The notes under the pieces are model-generated. The model did no database searches, was not told the origin of the DNA, and saw nothing but the letters and a program-made list of their open reading frames with translations. From NCBI GenBank assembly GCA_020650975.1, contig JAIPMN010005467.1:1-25667 (forward strand): a stretch of 25,667 nucleotides of DNA, read 5' to 3'. Made by a program: the position numbers and the translations under genes. The stretch comes from Apostichopus californicus (Eukaryota > Echinodermata > Holothuroidea > Aspidochirotida > Stichopodidae). This document shows positions 12,301 through 24,300 of the stretch, piece after piece (within the stretch, counting starts at the first letter, position 1; the number at the start of each line of letters is the position of its first letter).

Positions 12301-15300
12301 TTTGGTGTAAATTATTCCTTATCCCTCTCCCTCCCCTCCCCTCCCTCCCTCCACTCCTCCCCCTCTCCACCCCTCTGTCAGTGAATATTTGCTGACCTCT
12401 CACACAAATAAGTTTAAAAACAAAACTTAATTATGTAAACAAAGAATCTTGGTGTAAATTGACCTTTGGGTCAAACAAGGGTTGGTGGAACTTGAGCTCA
12501 CAGATATATGAAGTAAGGTGCACCCTGACTTACCAGGTAAACAAAGTATAGTTTAAACTGACCTCATAGGTGCACGCTTTATTTCTTGAGAGGAATTTTT
12601 GGCACAATCGGACCTCCTAGATTAGCCAAGCTTTGCAATACAGTTTAAGGACATCAGTCCAGCCATGTCAAAGACAAACAGCTTTTGTGTCTAAGATATT
12701 TTACCTGTACAAATACCTGTACAAATACATGACCAGGATATGTATTGATAGTTTGTTACATAAGGCACACAGCAGAAGTCAAATTAGCATAGCAGTGGGG
12801 TACCCAGGGCTAGTCTTATTTGATACGTTTTTCTGATCACTAAATTTCTCCTCCCCACTGATAATAAACTTTCTGTCTCTTTGTACAACAGTTTGTGTTT
12901 CATATTGTAAGACTATACAAATATTTCTCAAATGTTAGTCATCAACGAAGCAAGTAGGGCCCAGGGGACAATTATGTCAATGCTTATGAACACATTCTCC
13001 TTTAGTATATGTCACCTAATAGACTAAGTAGTCCCCTGACACCGCCTCCCCCCCTCCCCTCCCTCCTTCCCTCATGCAAGGCTTGGGCATGAATTGTCAA
13101 ATGAAAAATTGCCAATATTTTCAGTTCCTGATCTTTCAGGCATCAGTGGGGCTTGATGGACAGTTATTCAGCTAGTAAAGCATGTCATACATACACTGGA
13201 ATCAGTCTTATATTTTCCTCATATTTGCAACAACAGACCATAGCGGTCGAGGTCCACAACGGAGGAAACCGACAACCCGCCAACTACACTGCGCTCGTGT
13301 GTACCGAAATCCTATGGAACGTCAGCAGGTCCCTGACCCAACAGGCAGAGGTCCGAAGGACACTCTATCAGGTACCTCTCTGAAACAATGGTGTAGCCAC
13401 TGAGGAGCCAGTGTGGACCCCTCCCCTCTTCCATATTCCTGTTGCAACAAACAAAAGTTAGCTGTATCTAATATACCATAACATTGGTTAAGTTTTTATA
13501 TTGTGCTAGTGTTTTAGGTGATGAATATTGGTATGGTTTGTACAGAGTGGAATGTCACTGTCATTGAGTTTGTTTTGTGTGATTATAAGTAATGATGTGA
13601 CTGATCTGTGTCAATATCCCTTTCTTTTCCCCTCTTCTTTCTGTTGTTGTTCTGCATTGTTGGTTTCTCAGTACTTTATACTTGGATGATGATGATGGTG
13701 CATGGTCTGTATGAAGTAGTACATACATACAACTCTACCATTCATTATAATTCATATTAGTTGTGGGGTTTTCTAATTCTGTGTGCAAACATGTTTAATT
13801 GGTGTAAACTTCTCATTCTTCTTCTTCCTAAACTAATACTTATTTTGAATGTTGGATACAGGCTCTGTATGGATTAGTATATTACACACACTACAATTCT
13901 TTGTTTTACTTCTTTTGTTTTTGTCACACTTTATTTAGTGTCTCTATTGTGAGTATACAGATATATGGCTGGTATTTTCTTCTCATTCTTCTTCATTCTT
14001 TACTAATGCATATGTTTTAACATTGGATGCAGGGTCTGTATGGAGTAGTACATCACAACTCCAAACTCCTGGTGCCTGTCTTGATGCTTCTTCTCAAACA
14101 GCTGGATATTTATGTGGATCCAGACGAAGATGCAGAACCACCCATGAGACTGGAACCAACCATTGTCACTCAGGGGGAGAAAGTGAACATCGTTGAACCT
14201 CTTGTAAGTATGCAATGCATCCCTACCAGTCTGTGTGATGTTGCAATGGCTACCAAGTTGACCCATTCATTGATATTTAGATAAGTTTGGATTAATTTGA
14301 GGACAGTCGTAATGCCTTCTGGTCATGAAGGGACATGACCTACAAATTCAACATCTTTAATAAGAAGGGGCATCTTTGTAGAAATTCTACACTTGGCGTG
14401 AAAGTGCTCAGTATTCAGCTTGGAAACCTGTGTGCATTTTGGTGGATAGCATTGGTCAACAGAGGTCAAACTGTGAAAACTTGTCCACACAATGTATCAA
14501 GAACAGAGACTTGGTCAGACGTCTAACTTGGCATTTTGGTGCTTGATACTATACATAGCGCATACACCTTTTGTTATAGCAAAGTTTCAAACAATCATTT
14601 GATGATAAGAGCTAACTGTACCATCTGAAATTAAATAAACCCGAGAATGGGAATCAGCAGCCCAAAATAAGAGAAGAGATATATCGTAATATTCTTTTAG
14701 TTTTTAAATAAACTCAATGGCACTTATAGCAGTAATGACATTTCTCACCTCCCAGGGCGACTTGATACAATCGTTGGTCCACTGCACGATGAAAGCCAAG
14801 AAGGTGCGGACAGCGAGGGCAGCAGACATGATCGACGACGTAGACGAGGAGGAAGAAGATGGCGATACTCTTGAAGAAGCTGTAGAGGAAGCCACGGCTA
14901 AATTAACTTCATTGAGGAATCGTCTTGTGAAGAGTGAAATGGAAGATTTCAGATTGGTAAGTCGGAACATTGTCTTCTGAAAAACAGTTCAGAAAATGGA
15001 TTTTCTTCAACGACAAAAATATGCAAATTGTTGTAAATGGACTAGTGTGTGTCAAAACTATACAGAGTTGACAAGAATATTTTACCCCTTTTCCAAGTTT
15101 TCACAAAAGTAAAGAAGTACTCCTCCACGGCCATCACATCCTTCCGGTGTGCTGTCCCTGACTCAGAGAATGACGTCAAGAAAGTCACCTTCACCTGACA
15201 GTGTTACAAGGTCCATTCTTTAAAATCTCTGCAGAAAATAATCTGCAAAGTAGAATGGATTGACAGGGAATAATTTTCCAGAGCAGTTTTGATAGCTCTG

Positions 15301-18300
15301 AACGATTTCTTTTATAAAATACTATTGTTCTTGTGTACATAAAACTTCAATGAATCTCTGCACTTACATATAGCAACTTGCCCATTTTGTATAGCATATT
15401 GCGATGCCACACCGGATAAATATAGTCTTCCCGGGATGACGTACTGAAAATGTGAAGTGGTTGGATATGATTGAGACACAGTACAGTTTGTTTGTTTGTA
15501 GTTAACTGACAAAAGTCTCAAATTGAAATGTGAGATATGGGCATGCTGCGAATTGGCCATTAGCTATGGGTTGCTTTCCTAAACCTGCCGTTTGTGCCAA
15601 AGAACGGTTTTTCCCTGTTTTTCAACAGAGTGATGACTCCCCTCCTGTCACTCCAGTTGAGCTGCATGTCCGTCTATTACGTAATTAATCACACAGTTTG
15701 ACTCAGTTTTCAGCTAGCTTGCAATGCAAGTATTCTTCCGCATGATATAATAATAATAATAACAAATAATTTCATATTTTTATATAGCGCCTTTCCCAAA
15801 TGCTCAAAGTGCTTTACAATATACCCCAGTCAACGATTACCTGTCAAACATAGTTTTATCTCACAGGCCCCCATTTATACACCTGGGTGAAGAGAGGCAA
15901 TGCAGATAAAGTGCCTTGCCCAAGGACACAATGCAATGATCTGGCCAGGACTCGAACCTGCAATCCTTAGATCACAAGTCCACTGCCTTGACCACTTGTA
16001 TGTATGTATGTATGTATGTATGTATGTATGTATGTATGTATGTATGTATGTATATGTGATCTTCCCGCAAGCAGGAACTCGCGAAAGAAGCCATGGAGGC
16101 TTTTAGACTCGCAAGCTGACCGAAGCCAATCTCTGGGCACACATCCATTTAACGTCCATGTCGGGAAGTTGTTATTGAACAACACCCTTGCCAGACGACA
16201 CACATTGCTGTCGGCGGGAATCGAACTGGGGATCTCATGACTGGGAGACGCCGGCGTTAACCACTAGGCTATACACTCCGCCTTTGACCCCACACCACTT
16301 GACCCCACTAAACGGATATAATATAAAGTAATAATAAATAATGATCATTTGCAACCCATGGCTAATGGACCAATACCTGTCATGGGTAACTCATGAGATA
16401 ATCAACCCTGAGATTATCAAACAGTTGTTAATTCTATAAGTTGTGATTTGATCTATTGCATGGTGCTTTTTAAATTTTTTTTTTTTTTTTCCATAGGATA
16501 AATCAGCTGATTTCTCTACCAATACAACTGTTGGCATTAAGAACACATACCTAGCAAAGCAACTCCTGAATGTGTTTGATGCGATACTGGAGTTGACCCT
16601 GACAGAGGATGCATTAAGGTAAAACACATGTTTAAGTAGGCTACTTACCATACACTTCTCTCAGCTGTGCACTTAGTATTGTGTAATATACTAAGCTAAA
16701 CACAAACTGAATGAAGTGCAAGAAAATGAATGTGACTTATCAGTCAGGCACTGTGTCCTAGAGACAAGCTGTAGCAGCAGCTGCTATCTGCTGCTACAGC
16801 AAGGATGAGTCTATATCAAGCAATAGTAATCTCTGTTGACCTGCAGTGCCTATTGTGTCAAAACTGCTGAGAATGAAAGATTATGTCCTAGACAGCCTGG
16901 CTGCAGGATGCTGCAGCCCCCTCATTGACCTAAGTTATGAATCGGTACCTTAATAGCAAGATCAAGTGGAAGACCTGTTGTACTGCCCAGGAGATGGGGC
17001 AAGGACTGCAGCCCCCTCATTGACCTAAGTTATGATGTGGTACCTTAATAGCTAGATCAAGTGGAAGACCTGTTGTACTGCCCAGGCGATGGGGCAAGGA
17101 CTGCAGCCCCCTCATTGACCTAAGTTATGATGTGGTACCTTAATAGCTAGATCAAGTGGAAGACCTGCCCAGGCGATGGGGCAAGGACTGCAGCCCCCTC
17201 ACTGACCTAAGTTATGATGTGGTACCTTAATAGCTAGATCAAGTGGAAGACCTGTTTTACTGCCCAGGCGATGGGGCAAGGACTGCAGCCCCCTCATTTA
17301 CCTAAGTTATGATGTGGTACCTTAATAGCTAGATCAAGTGGAAGACCTGTTGTACTGCCCAGGCGATGGGGCAAGGACTGCAGCCCCCTCATTTACCTAA
17401 GTTATGAATCGGTACCTTAATAGCAAGATCAAGTGGAAGACCTGTTGTACTCACCAGGCGATGGGGCAAGGACTGTAGCTTAATACTAGTTAGGTACTCT
17501 CTCAGCATGTATTCTAACACAGACAGGGGGAAAAGAAAACCATGCAGTGGCACAAATTCTTGAGTATTTTCCTATTTTGAAAAATATTACGAATCTATGG
17601 CAACATTTTGATAAGTGAAACCCCAGGGAATCTAAATCCTAGTAAGTCCTAATTTATCAAACAAAAAATTGGGGTGCTACACAACTATTTTTGCAATTGC
17701 AGGCAAGCAAAGATTTAAATGTATCACCAACTACCAAAACATATTTTTATTGGTCTATTGATGTTTTCTTCAGCATGGAAGCAGCCAATCAAATCCTGAA
17801 GCTGTTTGCTCAACGGAGTCAACTACAGAGCATAATGATGGACAAGGGTAACCAAGGCAATTCCAAAAACACCAAGTCCAGCAAGAAATCAGTACCAAGT
17901 CAAATATCATTGCATTGCCTTTCGCATTTTTCAAATTGTTTGTTCGGGTAAGACTTCAAAACTGTTTTCATGGTATTTTGCTATATGTTTAATTTCAATT
18001 TAATGGAACTTTCTCCTCAGTATAAATTGAAAAATCTATAAAAGTCGACTGGCAACTAGTTTCATAGAAAACATGACATTTTGTAAGTAATGATGTTTAA
18101 ACTCCGCAGTGACAACTTTGCTGTTGATATGTTGTGAAGGGTGATGATCACACTGGTGCTAAAAAATTTAAGATAAACCCCAAAGTTCAGACTTATAGAA
18201 GATATTATAAAAAAAAAACAGCATTATTATATCTCTCGGAAACCTTGATGTGCCTAAAATTTCAGTCTTAGACCGTGAGATACACTCTTGACTTTATTCT

Positions 18301-21300
18301 CTTTCAGAGATATACTTTCGTGAACAAGATGTAATTAATTATTTGTTAATTTTGCAGCGATCCTTTTACTAACCAAGAAGCAGCCCTCAAGCTTAAAGAT
18401 GACCCCAGTCTGTGTCACTTCCTAGTTTCCTCATCCTTGGACAAACTTAGGGACATCAGAGACGGAACTGAGGATGCATTAATTGGAACTAAAGAGAGAT
18501 TGTTCCAAGCTGTGTGTGTGCTAGCCCGGTAAGTGTGTCTCTCTGGGAAAGTTCCACTAAAGGCCTCTACCATTACACTATCAATGAAGTGCTGGAGTAA
18601 TGAAGAACGCCCTCCCTTCATTTTTCGCTGTTTCGCCATAGACTCGTTGCTATAACAACCATGACAATCGCTAGGGAGAATCACACTGAAAGCAAACATT
18701 TCAACTTGTATTCTTGTTCTGTTAGAATTTTTTAACGAAAAAAAACATAGAATAAGGAAAATTTATCTTAAGAAGATTCAGTTACTTCTTCCATTCACAT
18801 CCGAAATCAGCCACGTCAGAAACGGCATTGTTGTTTGTTTTCTGTAAATCTTTCAGAGGGTCCTTCAAGCCTCTAAAAAGTGTTGTTTCTCTTCAGAAAT
18901 AAGGTCACTTGTCAGCCTATAGGCCTACCATACGCTTACAGTGGAAGTATCTAGCCTACTTTGCATGGAAGAACCAAGGCTGCATTTGTTATTGTCATTG
19001 TCTATTGAGGCAAATTAGGCAAATTACCAGCTGATTGCACCTATTTGTACAAGTAGGAAAACTTTTGAAACACTGAAGATGGAAAACTATGGATTTTACA
19101 CAGTCAGATTATACACAGTCAGCATTTGTAACTTTAGCCAATCTCTCTGGAACTGAAATGCGATTATGAAATGCAAGAAAGCTACATTAATGAACTAAAA
19201 TAAATTAATTAAATTCATCCAGATTTTTGCCTTATAGACACAATTCTCAACCCTAATACTTTGCAAAATGAACTCTTTCACTTTTTAATTCTGCAATCTG
19301 AACTCGAGATAAACTTTTTAAACGGATGATATCTTTTTGTTCCAATTAAATCCATTTGTAATCACCTCGTTCATGTTTTTTTTCTTTCTTTTTTTTTTCG
19401 CATGTGTTTTCAGGGTATTCTTGGATCAAATCAACACATGTCTTTATGGAAAGACTCAGGTTGTTGGCAAACAAAAGGTTTGTACCAGAGAGCAAATTAG
19501 TTTTTTTTTATCTTTTATAAAACCGCAACTTTCATTGTATACTACTGTCTGATTACAATTAGTACCAGTATTAAGCGAACAATGGAAAACTGATTTGGAA
19601 ATTAAATCAGATTTCGAATAAAGAGCAAAGAAATATTTGGCTGGAAGGGAATTTAAACAAGCCTTGGTGATTTGTTTAGAAAGTCGTACCAGTAATATTA
19701 GCAGCAGCAGCAGCAGTTTAATTTTATCAATTCTACAAACTCACATGAGTTGTATTATCCAGAAATATGCTAGAAAATCACATACTGGTCACTCATGTTA
19801 AAACGTTTTACGGCCATCCTCAAAGAATTTGACTTGTCTATGTGGTATCTTACGATGGATTAATTGTCTAGTTTAATGCTTTCCAATTTCTGAGAGTTAT
19901 GTAGAGGGTGATAATGTCTTTTAAAGTATACTTTGAACAACTTTAAAGCAGTGTTTAGCACAAGTAGTTGGAGACGTTATTTGTGAACTTTGAACTAAGT
20001 CTCAATTGACAAGCATAAAGTAGTATCCCACCATTCTGAAAGTGCTAATGGTTAGCTTCTGTTGTCCCCCTCCCCAAAAAAGTTGGCCCTTTCAATTTCA
20101 TCTCTAAAAAACTAATACACTCCTTTACTACCTTTACACTACGGTTTATCAAATACGGTGAAGTCAGAAGCCTTCTTTATCCCTTTTCTGAATGTCGCCC
20201 TCTGTCTCCTTTCTATCATTTTTCTTTTCAGGCCACAAGCGCTCTCGCCATCGAGGGCTTAGAACTAGCGACCATTATAATCTGTGATCAGTTTAAAATG
20301 AAAATCAGCGACTACTTACAAGAATTAGAGCCATCTATCGCTGACCAGCTCCAAATCAGTCCACACAATATTATCCATATCTTTATGAAGAAGTTACAGG
20401 TGAGTGGTTAGCATGGTTCTATCACCAGGCCATCATACTTTTACCACCAATGAAAGAAGTGAAAAGGACGTCCAGAAAGACACAGAAATTCATTTTAATA
20501 CGTTGAACAAAGTTAGGAAGCCATAAGAGCTTTGGTCAGTTTTTTTTCCGGCAGAAAATCTTATATCATTCCTTTACTTTTATTTTTATTTTTTCCTGTA
20601 GATCAGCTGTAAGCATCTGTATCTGTACCAATGTTCACATTAGGAGGCGGGATTGCACAATTTATTTTGAGGGTCCCGCTAAAATACTTTCTCTTGGTGG
20701 GAATTCCCGCAACAATTCCTGGTTCTTCCCGCAACTTGCACCATTACTGTCATTACAGAACTTGCCAATAACAAGCCGGATATTATAAAGTTTTTCAAAA
20801 AGAAAACCCTGGCTTTGTTCGTGCGGCACTGCAAAGTGTGTATTGGTCACAATGGTCGACCACGTGCACTGTATGTACTTTATGTCCGCTAAATCTTGTT
20901 ACGGGCATATGTATGTACATCTAACTACTAACATCATGAAATTTCCCCTACCCCCCAATATTTTTTTTACAATCCCTCCAAATTTGAAAGTCCCCTCAAA
21001 AGTAAATTGACTGGGGGAATTTCCCCCCTGTTTTCACATCCTAGCCCTAACACTGATATGTACATATATGCAATAACCAAGTTAAACATAGCTTTCTGCT
21101 CCAATGTTCTTCTCCAGAGAATGTTCATCGATATTCTGACGACTGAGTCCGATGATCGAGTGATCTCTTTGAAGGATTCTGTCAGCTTCTGCGGTATCTT
21201 TGGTACCCTTGCCAAAGAACTCGATGGTGACAGTGAACAGGTGAGAAAAGGAAAGGTTATTAACACTGGTATTGTTTGTGTTTTCAGAATTGCATCTATG

Positions 21301-24300
21301 TCAATCCAAAAATTACAAGAATGGAACCATAGAAAAGTTGATTAAATTTCAAGTCATTTCAAGTTCAAGGATGAATGCAGGCTTATACCAAGCCTTCTCC
21401 TTTCAATGAGTGTTTCGAGAGTTACTAGGCAGGCGTGTAAATTTTGCATTCCTGCTCCCAGGGTCCGCCAATTAACGTCCCTTTTCAACGGACGAGAGTT
21501 CACTTACCTCGCCATATGAAAAACGTGCGCATAGTTTGTAAATATCTTGTTCGTAGCTTTAACAGCAGTCTGATGGCTTTCGTCTCTTGTTTGGGTTCTG
21601 TTTTTTGCGATACTTTAAGCATAGCTTTAGTACTTTTTTCTTTCACAGTTCACTCAAATGCATTCCTGGACCACAAAAGTCTGCTCTGATCACACCATAG
21701 GTAAGGGGTTTCTTTTATCAATGATTTAAATATATTGTACAGTATCGAGCAATATTTTTGTGCCTTAAAAAAGTAACATTTCTCAAGTTTCCTCTAACTT
21801 GGAACCTCCTCCCCTTCCAAGGAATGGAATCACCTTGTTTACATATGCATGACTCGGTTGGATCACACACTTACTACTGGAATATTGCAAAGATAACCTC
21901 TGTGATCAAACCTGCTTAATAGTATGTCATTCAAAACATCTAAGAAGAGGTTATGCGGTCCCTTATTTCATCAAACTGATTAACAACTGGTTTTTGTTTG
22001 GTACACTTGTTTTCCTACAATATCGGTTTTTGTTGCAAATGAAGAGAAGTGCCATTGTGGGATAAAGGAGTGTTTTGGTCACTTACATCAACTTCCATAT
22101 ATATATGTTCATAACTCTATAAAGTTCTGTGTGTGCCGAGGTGTGTGTGCATATCTGTGCCCAGCATACTGTACATTGTGGGGTCTGCTATGCATTATTC
22201 ATATTAGTAACTACAACAAATTGACGAAGGCGGGAAGGCTGTTTTTTTACGTTGCTAAGCAACCACATTTGCATGTGGTAATAATAACAATAATACATTT
22301 ATATAGCTCTGAGTACAACTCTGGAAGAGCGACGATCCAAAGCGCTTTAACACAAAAACAATTACAATGGCATATAACTAACACTTCATGTCGGTTGGCC
22401 ATCCAACCTACAGTCTTAGCTCATTTTTTTACAAAATTATAAGAGCATTTCAAATGTGAAAACCATAGATTTCCACAGGATGACAAAACCTGCCTTACTC
22501 TGGCCGGCCAGTAGTCGAACTCACAACCTGTAAGGGTGTATGTAAGGGTGCATTACTTCTAATGCCACCCCCTTTATCCCCTCAACCATAGCACAGGTCT
22601 AAATATAATAGAATACATTAATAACAGAACAACATCAATGTTGATATCCCTATTATCAGTAGTGGAACCAATGGTTTACTGATAACAGTATTGTTTTAAC
22701 ACATAATCAACACAGATAATATATTGCTTGCTTAACCACTGCCACTCCATTTCCAGACATTCAAATATTTGATCTCTGCCAAACTGATAACTCTCTCGGA
22801 TATTTCTATGTACCGTTTAATTATCAAGTTATTTTCTTAAAGTCATTTCTTGAAGTATGTTTTATAGTTTAAAATAAGTGTCATAAATAGTACCATGATT
22901 TAAGCAATAAACTTATTAAAACCATTAAATAATAATCAACTTATAAATAATCAATATAATATTGATGAGAATATATTTTTTTCTATTCTTTTAACCTTTA
23001 TGCCAGATGATCCTGTCATGGCCAAGAGATTGTTATCATTACAGTGGGACCTGACGATCTGTGTTAAAAGCGGCGGCGCTCTCATCCGATCCGTGTCTCA
23101 GGATCTTCATAGTCAAGTTGGTGATGTTGACCAGGTGAGAAAAAAAATCATGTTTCAAATCTTGAAGGATGATGACTCTAGGGACAAGAACTGAGGAAAA
23201 AAACAAACATAAAACCACCAACAAAGTAAAGGCTACTGTCAGTCCAGGTTATATTTCAATATCTCTTGTAGATTTTTAAAAGAAAGTAAGACTTAAACAT
23301 GAAAGTTAATGAAACTATTTTTGAGTCGTTGCTGTTAAGTGGATATATGGAGGGGGACATGAGAATGCCATTTAATGTATTTAGGCATGCATTACCCCTC
23401 CCTCATTCACCCACCCTTCCCCTCCTCTCACACCCCTCGATTCTGTTCTTTTATTCTCCTTCACTTCTATCTTCCTTTGATTGTCTTTCAGGAGGTTGAG
23501 GTTGAAGACAAAACTCACTTTGCGATTGTCAACAATAAGACATCTCACCAATGCATCGTAAGTATAGCATGTTTAATATTTATAGTGGGAGGATATGCAA
23601 GCTGGTACAGGGGAATGGTTTACTTTGAACAGCTAAGGCTGCTGAGATTATCCTAATCTATGTTAACTGCAAGTTGCATCTCTGTGTTAGTATTATGATC
23701 TCTCCTATTTTCAAGAGAACATGATGAGATTTATTGAATCAGATCTATGAGAAAACTTGTCACTCTTTCTGACTTGTAAATCCCAAACTGCCATTTTTAA
23801 TTTGCTCAATGGCTTGTTTAACTTGGTCAAATTTCAATTTTGACACTTTTGACCAATTTGCATTTTTAACATTTTTAATACTTATATGAAAAGTATCCAA
23901 GTGAAGAAATGTTGAGGATCATATCAAATTCATTTCTTATTCACTCAGTAAGCTTTATTTGTTGAAAAAACTCCCTCCATTTAATAAGAAAAGTCACTTT
24001 ATTTGGGGGGGGGGGGGGAATTTGGTGAAAGAAAAAATGAAGATTATGTCTTTGTGTGATCAATCACAATCTTATCATTTAGTTATCTTCAATCGGTTTG
24101 GAAAATTTGTCAAACAAAATAAAAAAGCTGCTTAACGTCCCCCTTTATGAATGGGGTCTCTTTTCCCAGCATCTGACCACTTTACCTGAACACAGAGGAA
24201 GCTCGTTGTTGAATGTCACTGCAATGATACTGGTGACAGAACTTTTCTTGTTTTGATTTTATTTCTTGTTTTGAAACACTTTTCAGTTGTTACTGTTATC

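Larger units (their letters stand above)
11902..12620 (+). repeat. Degenerate ~35-bp minisatellite beginning at the w14 splice donor
   Basis: Units follow the pattern CAGGTAAAC, about 10 variable bases, then TTGGTGCAAACTGACCT. Recognisable units start at about 11902 (the real donor CAG|GTAAAG), 11967, 12002, 12034, 12070, 12108, 12142, 12179, 12217, 12262 and 12534, with further worn copies between. The unit head repeatedly recreates a splice-donor-like CAG|GTRAAY, and the phrase TGCAAACTGA recurs. Spacing is roughly 32-40 bp, with pyrimidine-rich interruptions. Confidence 0.7.
15747..16325 (-). mobile_element. tRNA-derived SINE with L2-like tail (outer element, interrupted)
   Basis: Read on the minus strand: a tRNA-like head with B box GCAGGTTCGAGTCC (15945-15958), a conserved central stretch (GTGTCCTTGGGCAAGGCACT), then the L2-like tail GTAAAGCACTTTGAGCATTT and GGCGCTATATAAA followed by (ATT)n at 15747-15764. 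The A-box side is split by a second element inserted at 15999-16293; removing it rejoins GTCAAGTGGTCAAGGC, an A-box-like sequence. Confidence 0.8.

Noticed and set aside
14704-14970. Minus-strand open frame of 88 codons
   Set aside because: It is the antisense shadow of exon w17; its serine run is the complement of the acidic codons.
15900-16240. Overlapping frames with MYVC repeats
   Set aside because: They read through the (TGTA)n tail and SINE sequences; not protein-coding.
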